Notes: generated from the sequence alone by a model not told the origin. Positions 9,201 to 17,107 are shown, numbered from the stretch's first letter. The stretch: DNA of 64,000 nt from Hyunsoonleella ulvae (GCF_016827605.1 NZ_JAEPJQ010000001.1:62001-126000); one strand, 5' to 3'. Numbers and translations: made by a program.

Positions 9201-10370
9201 TGTTATACAACACCTTGCTATTGAGCCTGGATCCAATCTGGAATCTTCTGTTTTATATCCTGAAACATTCGAAACAGAGGAACCTCCCAATAAAAAGCCT
9301 TCATCTTGGGTTTCAACAACATCGCTAAACCATTCATATTTATCTCCTCCTATAGTTTTATCCCATAGAATGTTGCCTTCATTATCAATTTTAACCACCC
9401 AACCATCAGAAGAGTTACAGATAGAGTTTTCTGTTTTATCGCCTGACATATTAGACTCAGATCTTCCTAATGCTAAAAAATTTCCATCGGATGTCGCAAT
9501 AATTTCACGAGGACTATCTGTTGTCGCACCACCAATATTACGTTGCCAAACGATATTACCTAGACTGTCTATTTTTGTAATCCAAAAATCAGTTCCCCCA
9601 ATGTTTTCTACAGTTTTATCATTAGAAATACTTGAATTCGACTCTGCCAATATTATAAAGCCATTATCGCTTGTTTTATCCACAGAAATCCCCGTATCAC
9701 TATAATTACCAACAATAGATTTTTGCCATTCTTCATTTCCCGATGCGTCAATTTTTATTATTAAAATATCAGTACCACTAGCGCCTCCTGAAACAACTGA
9801 ACCTACCATTAAATATCCACCATCATGCGTCTCTACCATGTCTAACACTGAATCACTTTTAGCACTGCCATGAGTTTTATCCCATACCACAGTACCATAT
9901 GCATCCAACTTTACCAACCATATATCACTCGCTCCCAAAGGGCTAGCAGTTCGTTCTCCCGACACAAAGTTAGATGTGGCTACACTACTTCCCACCAATA
10001 GATACCCTCCATCTGCAGTTTGTTTTATACCTCTAAGACTATCTGACCAAGCACCGCCAATGGTCTTTTCCCATAGAATCCCACCTGTACTTTTATTGAT
10101 TTTCATAATCCAAAAATCTTGATAGCCTCCTCTTTCTTCACTAAATAAAGGAGGATCTGGAATTCGTCTATTCTCCTGTGTTTTATCGCCCGAAATACCA
10201 GAATATGAAGTACCCCCTATAATAAGATTACCATCATGAGTTTTTTCCATTACCCATAAAACCTCAATAGAATCTCCACCAATGGTATTTTGCCACTTTA
10301 TAACTTGTGCGTTTACACCAAGTATAACGAAGAATAGTAATAATATGGCCAGACACTTATTCATGCTCAT
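6276..10370 (-). CDS. Large T9SS-secreted protein: propeller repeats, C-type lectin, type B sorting domain
   Basis: A 1364-residue exported protein. After a signal peptide (residues 1-21), seven repeats of about 60-65 residues fill about 22-455. Each has a strand such as WDKTIGG, then SD, then DGGYLLVGSS and SGDKTEN; seven copies suggest a seven-bladed propeller. An Ig/PKD-like segment follows near 460-545. A C-type lectin-like domain lies at about 677-813 (HYYEYIPDFGITWAEARSAA, AGWIGGNDAATEGVWQWVTG, WNTSEPNNFGGNEDYAHI). Further Ig-like segments lead to a type B sorting domain at about 1270-1364 (FPKFFTPNGDSINDTWNIRG, ending in GHFSLIR). That domain directs passage through the type IX secretion system. 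The likely role is a surface or released carbohydrate-binding adhesin. Two in-frame ATGs (10370 and 10364) are possible starts. Confidence 0.9.
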   Translation of the reverse strand: MSMNKCLAILLLFFVILGVNAQVIKWQNTIGGDSIEVLWVMEKTHDGNLIIGGTSYSGISGDKTQENRRIPDPPLFSEERGGYQDFWIMKINKSTGGILWEKTIGGAWSDSLRGIKQTADGGYLLVGSSVATSNFVSGERTASPLGASDIWLVKLDAYGTVVWDKTHGSAKSDSVLDMVETHDGGYLMVGSVVSGGASGTDILIIKIDASGNEEWQKSIVGNYSDTGISVDKTSDNGFIILAESNSSISNDKTVENIGGTDFWITKIDSLGNIVWQRNIGGATTDSPREIIATSDGNFLALGRSESNMSGDKTENSICNSSDGWVVKIDNEGNILWDKTIGGDKYEWFSDVVETQDEGFLLGGSSVSNVSGYKTEDSRLDPGSIARCCITDYWIVKLDKYGNIEFDKTIGGYGSDSLEAMVQLDDGSYVLGGDSMSDISGEKTENSQGSNDYWIVNIDIGNIDTPVNIAPTFSELLVCKGEMVQLSTVEGQSYSWSGPNGFTSSEQNPFINSLSSQNVGVYNGTTYFSDGCIETKIIDLSMHNCAQTNIPPEITATGDQSYCLGTPMSIATDFDIVDPDDTGIEAFFIQISEGYTFDEDVLLLTGNHPNITHSWDPVQAKLSFFSATASAIIPYTDLIAAVRDVVYSATPNTDKVDKIFSFTIGDANFLPTTGHYYEYIPDFGITWAEARSAAASRTYFGLQGYLATITSPEEAQLTGEQAAGAGWIGGNDAATEGVWQWVTGPEAGTVFWNGGINGTSPNYANWNTSEPNNFGGNEDYAHITAPNIGTLGSWNDLPLAGDADPFSDFHPQGYIVEYGGMPGDPIVNISASTKISFPRIISPVEPTVVCGAQSINLEATPSSGQVLWFESIDASTPVFVGNAFTTPVINTAKSYFALASDNGCLEGERIEFLVVVNQVPVVEPVVTYRNCDEDGNLDGFTDFNLNEVNSIITTEDLNELNITFHLTITEAEQRLAGIEVLPFNNQTANTIYARVEFADTECSSLVTINLEASTTSFPSDYIYEFETCDVDAAIDGKTEFDLTTISANFINQFPTGQNLSVHYYYTAVDAQLEENEIANTLNYQNQTPFSETLYVRVENNDNGNCFGIGPHLLLTVHPRPEFEIEQSEIFCLNGLPVTLLTVNASNTDFTYVWKDPDGNTISNSNTATAISEGVYSVLATSQENCESEQVFYELKTSEISSITIEDVTVIDLSDNNTITIDTSGIGIGDYEFALDDELGTYQDAPVFRNILAGMHTVYVRDKNGCGTVDVEVFVMGFPKFFTPNGDSINDTWNIRGLSDIYLKNTTVFIYNRFGKLIKQFKPENGGWNGTLNGRLLATNDYWYVVNLVDEAGATQTFRGHFSLIR

Positions 10371-10423
10371 TTTTTAAGATACTAAAGATAACAAAATATA
10401 GCTTAAGCTTAGCCAAAACACCA

Positions 10424-11659
10424 TTAGGCTTTATTCTTTGCCTCTATCCACTTACCGAGATATTTTGTACTTTGAAGTGTATGATGCAGAAGCATCTGCC
10501 CTGTGAAATTAACACTCCTTTTTTTATGGAGTTGCTTTAGGGTATCGTTTAAAATTTTTACAAAATAGGGCTTTATTTGCGCTTTATTAAAACGCGTGTT
10601 AATAATATCGAATCCGTTTAGCTGTTTATCTTTCCATAGCGCTTTATTTTCATATAGTTTAACGCAGGCATTTGCAAAAGTCTCTGTGGTATCCTTAATG
10701 TAACCGTTAGGTGTTAAATCACCAAACATACCTTCTGCACCCATAGTAGTTGTTACTATTGGTGTACCATTACGCATCGCATCAATTAGTTTTCCTTTTA
10801 AACCAGCTCCAAATCTTATCGGTGCCACAAGCACCTTAGCTTTTTGCATTACTTTTTCCACATCATCTGCAAATCCTTTTATAAAAAATCGTTGGGTCTC
10901 GTTATGCAATTGTTTTACCTTATCAGTAGCGTAGGCACCATACACATGTAATTCAGCCTTAGGTAATTGTTTTTTTACTAGAGGCCAAATGGTCTCTTTT
11001 AAGTATAAAACCGCATTATAATTAGGTTCATGCAAAAAATTACCAATAGTTATAAAATGTTGCCGTTCATCAGACTCAGTAAGTTGTGCTATGTTATCTT
11101 TAGAAATTTCATCTAACATAAAAGGAACGTATAGCAATAGTGATGCATCTACTTTAAAATCCTTTTGAAGGATTTCCATTTCAACCTCAGAAATTATCAA
11201 ACTTAAATCGCATCTGTAAATACTTGCTATTTCTCGTTTTGCAATATCATTGAATAAATATGTTTTATCAAATGGTTTTTTATCCTTAAAAGCTTGATGT
11301 CTTCCTTTACGTAAAAAATGCAAATCTTCGGTATCTAAGACTCTAACAGCATTAGGACAATGTTCTGCAACGCGCCATCCAAACTGTTCTTCCATCATAA
11401 AACGGTCAAATAGTACTACATCAGGATTCAGTTCTTTGATAAATTCATCAAAACTTGAGTCATTCAATTTAATGGATGCAGAAACCACATCAATAGCATT
11501 TAAATCAAAAGCATTTTCAGTTTTAGCACAAGGACTAGCGAAGGTTATATTGTAATTTTCAGAAAGAAAAATTTCAATTAGCTGCAACATGCGGCTACCA
11601 GTAGCAGAACTGTTAGGCTCTGGCCATACGTAACCAATAACCAATAATTTTTTCTTCAT
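10424..11659 (-). CDS. Glycosyltransferase of the GT4 (group 1) type
   Basis: A 411-residue GT-B fold enzyme that would transfer a sugar from a nucleotide donor. The N-terminal acceptor domain begins KKKLLVIGYVWPEPNSSATG. The C-terminal donor-binding half has FITIGNFLHEPNYNAV, FFIKGFADDVEKVMQKAKVL and the family signature FGAGLKGKLIDAMRNGTPIV near 280-300. The usual first Glu of the E-x7-E motif is replaced here, as often in GT4 relatives. It lies 53 bases upstream of the large secreted protein on the same strand, so it may glycosylate a surface product; that link is only positional. Donor and acceptor are unknown. Confidence 0.85.
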   Translation of the reverse strand: MKKKLLVIGYVWPEPNSSATGSRMLQLIEIFLSENYNITFASPCAKTENAFDLNAIDVVSASIKLNDSSFDEFIKELNPDVVLFDRFMMEEQFGWRVAEHCPNAVRVLDTEDLHFLRKGRHQAFKDKKPFDKTYLFNDIAKREIASIYRCDLSLIISEVEMEILQKDFKVDASLLLYVPFMLDEISKDNIAQLTESDERQHFITIGNFLHEPNYNAVLYLKETIWPLVKKQLPKAELHVYGAYATDKVKQLHNETQRFFIKGFADDVEKVMQKAKVLVAPIRFGAGLKGKLIDAMRNGTPIVTTTMGAEGMFGDLTPNGYIKDTTETFANACVKLYENKALWKDKQLNGFDIINTRFNKAQIKPYFVKILNDTLKQLHKKRSVNFTGQMLLHHTLQSTKYLGKWIEAKNKA

Positions 11660-11714
11660 AAAAAACTAAGATCCAAAAACAAAATCCTAAATGTGAGCTT
11701 TTGGAATTTGGTGT

Positions 11715-12191
11715 TTATTCCGGCTTAGGCTCTAAACCATATTGAAGTCGTACGCGCTTTGCCCAATCTACAACAGCCTTAATTTGTGCATCCGTCAATT
11801 TCGCATCTCCATGCGTCCAGGTATACGAGTTTAAAGGCATTTCTCCCTCTTCAACTTCCTCTATTAATTCCTCAAACTTATGGTCTTTTCGCTTTACAGA
11901 ATTACCTTCCCATTGCGACACGTTAAAATGTTCCTTTCCCTCTTCAATATGATGATTTAACCAATAATTAACTGGTGTAATAGCGTTATACCATGGGTAA
12001 TTTGTTGTATCGCTATGACAATCATAACACGCATTCTTCAAAATAAGCTTTACATCCTCTGGTGGGTTTGTTTCTTTCTCGAATGCTTCAACGGAAGCTA
12101 TATCCCCTAAATTCTTATCAGGCCCAAAAAACTGAGCAATTACCAACAAAATTAAAAGTACTAAACCTATTTTTTTTATTATTTTCATCAA
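11715..12191 (-). CDS. Haem-binding domain protein (cytochrome c-like)
   Basis: A 158-residue protein with one N-terminal membrane segment (about 8-22) acting as an export signal or anchor. One c-type haem site, ACYDCHSD, has Cys55, Cys58 and His59. The region after it (YPWYNAITPVNYWLNHHIEEG and LTDAQIKAVVDWAKRVR) matches the Haem_bd family common in Bacteroidota. A distal Met ligand may be EGEMPLNSY. The expected location is the periplasm. It could carry electrons or sense redox state; nothing nearby defines a pathway. It is 55 bases upstream of the glycosyltransferase gene on the same strand. Confidence 0.85.
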   Translation of the reverse strand: MMKIIKKIGLVLLILLVIAQFFGPDKNLGDIASVEAFEKETNPPEDVKLILKNACYDCHSDTTNYPWYNAITPVNYWLNHHIEEGKEHFNVSQWEGNSVKRKDHKFEELIEEVEEGEMPLNSYTWTHGDAKLTDAQIKAVVDWAKRVRLQYGLEPKPE

Positions 12192-12225
12192 AGTAATTAT
12201 TAGATTTTAAAAATAAGAAATCCTT

Positions 12226-12795
12226 TTGACTACAGCCGAACTTTATGAAGAATTAAATTATGTAAATCACTCCAGAGAGAAACGTTTACATTATGCTAAT
12301 TTATTACTAGCCAACCCAAAACTCATCCCTAAAGTATTAGACATATTATTTATGGTAGATGATAAAATTTCCCCTAAAGCTGCTTGGATTTTAGAGTTTA
12401 TGTGCAGCAACACTATAGAAGCTATTATTCCTTACCTTGATATATTCACTAAAAATATAAAAACCGTACACTTAGATTCTTCTGTGCGACCTGTTGCTAA
12501 AATATGCGAACTACTCGCTGTAGCTTATACCTCAAAAGAGAAAAATAAAATAAAGAGTAACCTAATGCAGCATCACAAGGAAAGGATTATAGAAACCTGT
12601 TTTGATTGTATGATTAATGATGAAAAAGTAGCTCCTAAGGCTTACTCCATGACGACACTATTTCTTCTAGGAAAAGAATATGATTGGGTATATCCTGAAT
12701 TAGTTTTAATCTTAGAACGCGATTTCCATTTGCAAAGTGCTGCATTTAAAGCACGTGCTAGGCACATCTTGAAAAAAATCAAGAAAAACAGTTAA
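12226..12795 (+). CDS. Small alpha-helical repeat protein upstream of purB
   Basis: A 189-residue all-alpha protein with HEAT/ARM-like character (LLANPKLIPKVLDILFMVDD, ISPKAAWILEFMC, KVAPKAYSMTTLFLLG). There is no signal peptide and no membrane segment. The start is a TTG at 12226. The same kind of protein is often found just upstream of purB in Flavobacteriaceae and is sometimes mislabelled adenylosuccinate lyase; it has no lyase motif. It shares direction with purB, 86 bases away, but purB has its own promoter-like box. The function is unknown. Confidence 0.75.
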   Translation: MTTAELYEELNYVNHSREKRLHYANLLLANPKLIPKVLDILFMVDDKISPKAAWILEFMCSNTIEAIIPYLDIFTKNIKTVHLDSSVRPVAKICELLAVAYTSKEKNKIKSNLMQHHKERIIETCFDCMINDEKVAPKAYSMTTLFLLGKEYDWVYPELVLILERDFHLQSAAFKARARHILKKIKKNS

Positions 12796-12812
12796 TCTAT
12801 AACCATCAAAAA

Positions 12813-12847
12813 CTTCAAGCTTCAAGCTTCCGTCTTCTATCTAAATA
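12813..12847. repeat. Degenerate heptanucleotide array upstream of purB
   Basis: Five consecutive 7-base units, CTTCAAG, CTTCAAG, CTTCCGT, CTTCTAT and CTAAATA, lie immediately before the -7 box of purB. The period matches the arrays at 17028-17169 and 25431-25464, although the unit sequence differs. Confidence 0.55.
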
Positions 12848-12850
12848 AAC

Positions 12851-12858
12851 TATCTTTG
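12851..12858 (+). promoter_or_regulatory. purB promoter -7 box
   Basis: TATCTTTG fits the Bacteroidota TAnnTTTG -7 consensus and lies 23 bases upstream of the purB ATG. No clear TTG is seen at the expected -33 position, which is occupied by the heptamer array. Confidence 0.6.
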
Positions 12859-12881
12859 CACCTTTAAAATTTCAAGCACGT

Positions 12882-14225
12882 ATGTCTTTATCATCACTCA
12901 ATGCCATCTCTCCAATTGATGGTCGTTATAGAAACAAAATCAACGACTTAGGCAACTATTTTTCTGAAGAAGCACTTATTAAATATCGTGTTCTAGTTGA
13001 AATAGAATATTTTATTGCACTTTGTGAAATTCCATTACCACAATTGGAAAAGGTAAATCATGATATTTTTAATGACCTAAGAGATATCTACAAGGAATTT
13101 TCTGCTGAAGATGCTACAGCCATAAAAGATATTGAAAGTGTTACCAACCACGATGTAAAAGCTGTAGAATATTTTATAAAGGAAAAATTTGATGTTTTAG
13201 GCTTATCTGAATTTAAAGAGTTTATCCACTTTGGGTTAACCTCTCAAGATATCAATAACACTGCAATCCCTTTAAGTATCAAGGAAGCCATGAACGATGT
13301 TTATGTGCCGGAATATTTTACTGTTTTAAATAAATTAAAAGCGTTGGTTAAGGAATGGGCACAAGTGTCTATGTTAGCAAGAACCCATGGACAACCTGCA
13401 TCGCCAACGCGCTTAGGTAAAGAAATTGATGTTTTTGTAGTACGTTTAGAAGAACAATTTAATTTATTAAACGATATACCTAGTGCTGCCAAATTTGGTG
13501 GTGCTACTGGTAATTTTAATGCGCACCATGTTGCATATCCTAATATAGACTGGAAAGCGTTTGGGGATAGTTTTGTACAAGAAAAATTAGGGTTGCAACA
13601 TTCCTTCCCTACTACCCAAATTGAGCATTACGACCACATGGCTGCGTTATTTGACACTTTAAAACGCATCAATACTATTTTAATTGATTTGGATAGAGAC
13701 ATTTGGACTTACGTATCCATGGACTATTTCAAACAAAAAATTAAAAAAGGAGAAGTGGGCAGTTCTGCAATGCCACATAAAGTAAATCCTATTGATTTTG
13801 AAAACTCTGAAGGTAATTTAGGCATTGCTAATGCTATTTTCGAGCATTTATCTGCTAAATTGCCAATATCCAGATTACAAAGAGATTTAACTGATAGTAC
13901 TGTTTTAAGAAATGTGGGGGTTCCTTTTGGACATACCATTATAGGTTTTAAATCTACCCTAAAAGGATTAAACAAACTCTTGTTAAACGAAAGTAAGTTT
14001 GCCGAAGATTTAGAAAACAACTGGGCTGTGGTTGCCGAAGCAATTCAAACCATTTTAAGAAGAGAAGGTTACCCTAACCCATACGAAGCTTTAAAAGGGT
14101 TAACAAGAACTAATGAAAAGATAAACCAATCTTCTATTTCAAATTTTATTGATACCTTAGAAGTCTCAGATGCGATAAAAGCAGAATTAAAACAAATTAC
14201 ACCTAGCAACTATACCGGAATTTAA
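12882..14225 (+). CDS. purB: Adenylosuccinate lyase
   Basis: A 447-residue enzyme of purine synthesis. It removes fumarate from SAICAR and from adenylosuccinate, acting in the cytoplasm as a homotetramer. Fumarase/aspartase superfamily motifs are visible. The first conserved region is LTSQDINNTA at 119-128, the second is ARTHGQPASPTR at 166-177 with the catalytic His169. The signature GSSAMPHKVNP lies at 293-303 on the flexible loop that carries the catalytic Ser. Full length. The ATG follows a TAnnTTTG promoter by 23 bases. Confidence 0.97.
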   Translation: MSLSSLNAISPIDGRYRNKINDLGNYFSEEALIKYRVLVEIEYFIALCEIPLPQLEKVNHDIFNDLRDIYKEFSAEDATAIKDIESVTNHDVKAVEYFIKEKFDVLGLSEFKEFIHFGLTSQDINNTAIPLSIKEAMNDVYVPEYFTVLNKLKALVKEWAQVSMLARTHGQPASPTRLGKEIDVFVVRLEEQFNLLNDIPSAAKFGGATGNFNAHHVAYPNIDWKAFGDSFVQEKLGLQHSFPTTQIEHYDHMAALFDTLKRINTILIDLDRDIWTYVSMDYFKQKIKKGEVGSSAMPHKVNPIDFENSEGNLGIANAIFEHLSAKLPISRLQRDLTDSTVLRNVGVPFGHTIIGFKSTLKGLNKLLLNESKFAEDLENNWAVVAEAIQTILRREGYPNPYEALKGLTRTNEKINQSSISNFIDTLEVSDAIKAELKQITPSNYTGI

Positions 14226-14230
14226 TAGTT

Positions 14231-14404
14231 ATGTTAAGCAATAAACAATCTCTTTTCCTTACTGGCTTTATGGCTGCTAGTATCTTTGTATTTGGCATAC
14301 TGGATGTCTTAGACAACTTTATAGTACTTACTGTTTTAACACTAGTGTTTTTCGCCATACTCATCAACTTATTTTACACATATTACCAGAAACGGCAAAA
14401 CTAA
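14231..14404 (+). CDS. Small two-helix membrane protein
   Basis: A 57-residue frame starting at an ATG five bases after the purB stop. It has a short polar start (MLSNKQS), two hydrophobic segments at about 8-25 and 30-50, and a positively charged end (YYQKRQN). Codon use is like its neighbours, and a strong terminator follows 37 bases later, so it probably rides on the purB transcript. I do not recognise the family. Confidence 0.6.
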   Translation: MLSNKQSLFLTGFMAASIFVFGILDVLDNFIVLTVLTLVFFAILINLFYTYYQKRQN

Positions 14405-14441
14405 GTTATCTCAACTGCTATAACGGTATTAAAATAAACAA

Positions 14442-14472
14442 AAAGGGGTTCCAAAATATTTGGAACCCCTTT
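14442..14472. terminator. Bidirectional intrinsic terminator after purB operon
   Basis: A perfect 14-bp stem (AAAGGGGTTCCAAA / TTTGGAACCCCTTT) with a 3-base loop lies between convergent genes. A and T runs on either side suit termination in both directions. Confidence 0.9.
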
Positions 14473-14493
14473 ATCATTAACATCGGTATTGCA

Positions 14494-15039
14494 TCATAAC
14501 TTAAAAAAATCTAACATCTCCTGCATTTGGGTTTCATCAAGGTTAGAGGTCCTTAGAGCTTCCCCTAAGGTTATCATTTTTTCAGGGCTCATATCATTTC
14601 CTAAAATTCTAACCACGGCAAACCCCATGTCTTTGGCACTTCCAAAAAGAATAACTTCATCTGCATCCTCATCATCCCCAATGTATTTTACCAAAATTTT
14701 TCTACCGTTATCACTAAATTCCATTAAATCTTGGTATTTATCTTGCCGTAGTATAGACTTAACTTTATCTAGCTCCGTTTCATAAATAGCTGTATTGGTA
14801 TCATTAATATTAAAACCCAAGAAATTTAATCTACGTACAGAATTAAACGCCTCTGTTTGCGCCTCGGTAAAATTTGTTTTATCTATTTTAACCATAGATA
14901 CTGGTAAATCTTGAGATATAAAATTTGGCTGTTCTTGGTGGTCTACAAAATAGCGCTGTAAACTTGGCTCATTACTGCAGCTCATCAAAACAAGGCTAAA
15001 TAAAGTTAGTATTAAAGAAGTTTTAACTGCTCGTTTCAT
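14494..15039 (-). CDS. DUF4252 lipoprotein
   Basis: A 181-residue lipoprotein with signal peptide and lipobox (LFSLVLMSC, Cys at about 21). The mature part has the DUF4252 pattern: a central SVRRLNFLGFN-type strand, then KILVKYIGDDEDADEVILFG and GFAVVRILGNDMSPEKM. It is a distant paralogue of the next gene upstream (15168-15761), which points to a duplicated pair under the same sigma factor locus. A hairpin at 15100-15135 separates them, so this gene may also have its own promoter. The role is unknown; periplasmic or outer-membrane location is inferred from the lipobox. Confidence 0.8.
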   Translation of the reverse strand: MKRAVKTSLILTLFSLVLMSCSNEPSLQRYFVDHQEQPNFISQDLPVSMVKIDKTNFTEAQTEAFNSVRRLNFLGFNINDTNTAIYETELDKVKSILRQDKYQDLMEFSDNGRKILVKYIGDDEDADEVILFGSAKDMGFAVVRILGNDMSPEKMITLGEALRTSNLDETQMQEMLDFFKL

Positions 15040-15099
15040 GTTGTGACGTTTGGTATTGGTTGTTTTCCAAAAAAAGAATTACCCAATGGGTTACACAAA

Positions 15100-15135
15100 T
15101 TTTCTTCATGCCACTTAAAAGTAGCATGAAGAAAA
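15100..15135 (-). terminator. Hairpin between the two DUF4252 genes
   Basis: A 12-bp perfect stem (TTTTCTTCATGC / GCATGAAGAAAA) with a 12-base loop lies 33 bases after the stop of the upstream gene. The T-run is short, so it may attenuate rather than fully stop transcription. Confidence 0.65.
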
Positions 15136-15167
15136 TAGTTGTTCGGTATTTTTAATTGATGATGTTT

Positions 15168-15761
15168 TTATTGTTCTTTACCTAAATGTTTCCCTCCAGG
15201 AATATTCATTTTCTGGGTTAATTTAGAGATTTCGTTTAAATCTATATCTCCTGTCATAGATACCACTACAGTTTCTATTTTACGAGCTTTTCCATTAATC
15301 TCTACCTTTTCATCCATTTTCTTATCGATGCCCGTTACAAAAATCAGGAGTTCTTTAACGTGGTCGTCATCTTTTCCCTCTTCTACATAGAACTTCACTT
15401 CAGTACCATCGTCTTTTACCTCCATTAATTCTTCTAACTTACTAGAACGGGATTTTACCCATTTAGAGATATCAGCAGAAATATCAGAGTTGTCTGTAAC
15501 TATAGTTTTAAAGCTGGTAATACTTTTTACCATATCCAGATACGCCTGTGCTTCAGGATCATCAGTATCAATACCTATTTTAGAAATCATCTGAAACATT
15601 TTAGGCTTAATGTTTACATACGTTACATTAGGATCGTCACTATACTTATCAAATATATTTTTTTGTGCCATTCCAGTAAGTGGCAATAACATAATTGCCA
15701 TTACAAATACTACTAATCGTGTTTTCATCTTATTTGTGTTACCTGTATTTAAAGTTTTCAT
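15168..15761 (-). CDS. DUF4252 secreted protein
   Basis: Up to 197 residues. The likelier start is the internal ATG at 15728 (MKTRLVVFVMAIMLLPLTG), because it gives a clean signal peptide ending at GMAQ. The mature domain fits DUF4252: a conserved IVTDNSDISADI-like strand, KFYVEEGKDDDHVKELLIFV and KIETVVVSMTGDIDLNEIS. No lipobox is present, unlike its downstream paralogue. It follows the anti-sigma gene by 14 bases, so it belongs to the same operon. DUF4252 genes next to ECF sigma factors are a recurrent Bacteroidota arrangement; the molecular function is unknown. Confidence 0.82.
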   Translation of the reverse strand: MKTLNTGNTNKMKTRLVVFVMAIMLLPLTGMAQKNIFDKYSDDPNVTYVNIKPKMFQMISKIGIDTDDPEAQAYLDMVKSITSFKTIVTDNSDISADISKWVKSRSSKLEELMEVKDDGTEVKFYVEEGKDDDHVKELLIFVTGIDKKMDEKVEINGKARKIETVVVSMTGDIDLNEISKLTQKMNIPGGKHLGKEQ

Positions 15762-15775
15762 TTTTTAATGTTTTA

Positions 15776-16261
15776 CTAATTCGTTTTAAAGATTATACTC
15801 GTAGAGTTTTCGATTTCGTTCAAGTAATTTAAGGTAGATGCTCCTTTGTTAACCTCATCTAGGTAACTCACGGCAGACGTCCCTTTATTAAAATGGTTTG
15901 AAATCATCGCTAACTGTTTTGATACTTCGTCTAGCGCTTCCTCTGGTTTACAATAGGTACCTAAGTCGTTACAATTATCGTCTATAACAGGTATACTAAA
16001 ATAAACGCCCAACAAAATAGCTGCTACTGCTGCAACCGATAACCACGTGTTATTAAATACATTTTTAGTTTTTAATGGTAGGTCTTTAGTAAACTCTTCC
16101 TGTTGGTTTCCCAAAAAATATACAAACATGGGTTTGTAATGCTCTAAGTGTGGTGCAACCTTGTCTCCAGAAAAATAGTTTTTTAACACGTGCTCTTCCT
16201 TAAGGCTAGTTTCCCCGTTCTCGTACTTTTCAAGTAATTTTTCTATATTATTTAATACCAT
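15776..16261 (-). CDS. Putative membrane anti-sigma factor
   Basis: A 161-residue protein with a cytoplasmic N-terminal part of about 73 residues. That part includes NIEKLLEKYENGETSLKEE, the style of a short helical zinc-free anti-sigma domain. One membrane helix follows at about 74-90 (WLSVAAVAAILLGVYFSIPV) and then a periplasmic tail. It overlaps the sigma factor gene by 14 bases, the usual coupling between an ECF factor and its regulator. The assignment rests on topology and position; no named domain is certain. Confidence 0.75.
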   Translation of the reverse strand: MVLNNIEKLLEKYENGETSLKEEHVLKNYFSGDKVAPHLEHYKPMFVYFLGNQQEEFTKDLPLKTKNVFNNTWLSVAAVAAILLGVYFSIPVIDDNCNDLGTYCKPEEALDEVSKQLAMISNHFNKGTSAVSYLDEVNKGASTLNYLNEIENSTSIIFKTN

Positions 16262-16757
16262 AATTATGCGTATTAGTTAATCGTTCTCTTATTGTTTTTC
16301 TCGCTCTAGACAAGGCTACCCTTACCGCCGTATTATTCATATCCAGCATTTTAGCAATCTCATCAAAGTCGTATTCTTCTATATCCCTTAGCTGGATTAT
16401 CATACGCTGTTGTTCCGGTAATTCCTGTATAATACGCTCCACCCAACTTACGCTATCATTTAATTCAACCTGTTTCTGCAGCGGCGTACTTTTTTCCTCA
16501 TAATTACTATGTACAATTTTTAAATTTTGTGCTTGTTTAGATTTTAGTTTATCAAAACAAAAATTCTTTGTCATCGTCATAGAAAAGGCCTCCACATTCT
16601 TATACTCTCCTATCTTACCTTTATTGCGCCATAGTTTTAGCAACACCTCTTGGGTGGCATCCTCAGCCTCTTCGGTAGATACCAGCAATCGTTTAGCTAA
16701 ACGAAACACTTTATCCTTAAAAGGCATCACTATGTTTAAAAACTCGCTTTGAGTCAT
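16248..16757 (-). CDS. ECF RNA polymerase sigma factor
   Basis: A 169-residue sigma-70 family protein. Region 2 lies near 10-75 (AEDATQEVLLKLWRNKGKIG, FSMTMTKNFCFDKLKSKQ) and region 4 near 110-160 (LPEQQRMIIQLRDIEEYDFD, EIAKMLDMNNTAVRVALSRA). It heads an operon with an overlapping membrane anti-sigma gene and two DUF4252 genes. Control is probably by membrane sequestration and autoregulation. The signal is unknown. Confidence 0.92.
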   Translation of the reverse strand: MTQSEFLNIVMPFKDKVFRLAKRLLVSTEEAEDATQEVLLKLWRNKGKIGEYKNVEAFSMTMTKNFCFDKLKSKQAQNLKIVHSNYEEKSTPLQKQVELNDSVSWVERIIQELPEQQRMIIQLRDIEEYDFDEIAKMLDMNNTAVRVALSRARKTIRERLTNTHNYGIK

Positions 16758-16862
16758 TTTGGTTGTGGTTAGTGGTTTTATAAAAACAGCTTTATTTGTG
16801 CTATTTGTAATTACGACGACCTACTATTTATTTTGTTACAAGAACATTAAAAAAATTATATT

Positions 16863-16983
16863 TTGAGCGTAACCCACAAGGGGTCAGGCTTTCGGCAGTC
16901 GCTTTTTTGTGTTGCATAGGTGCAACAACACAAAAAGAGCTTCAACAAATGCCTCAATCCCTTACGCGGGGCATACTTGCAAG
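16863..16983. repeat. Dispersed palindromic intergenic repeat, copy 2
   Basis: It starts GAGCGTAACCCACAAGGGGTC, continues CAGGCTTTCGGCAGTCGC and ends CAATCCCTTACGCGGGGC. The variable centre is a long hairpin, TTTTTGTGTTGCA facing TGCAACAACACAAAAA. It has the same frame as the copies at 1720 and 59788, but the centre is different. Confidence 0.6.
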
Positions 16984-17027
16984 CATAGTTCCCATACACA
17001 TGCATTTATTTATTGTCATCTAATGGT

Positions 17028-17081
17028 TTAGCTCTTAGCTCTTAGCTCTTAGCTCTTAGCTCTTAGCTCTTAGCTCTTAGC
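17028..17081. repeat. Perfect heptanucleotide array (TTAGCTC)x7.7
   Basis: Seven complete TTAGCTC units and a partial eighth without a mismatch, in the intergenic region upstream of the S41 peptidase gene. Perfect identity implies recent expansion by slippage, so copy number is likely to vary between strains. Confidence 0.9.
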
Positions 17082-17107
17082 AAGAATAACAAAAACAAAA
17101 GTTTTAA

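Noticed and set aside
12226-12795. A second adenylosuccinate lyase or fragment upstream of purB
   Set aside because: The product is a helical repeat protein without THGQ or SSAMPHKxNP motifs.
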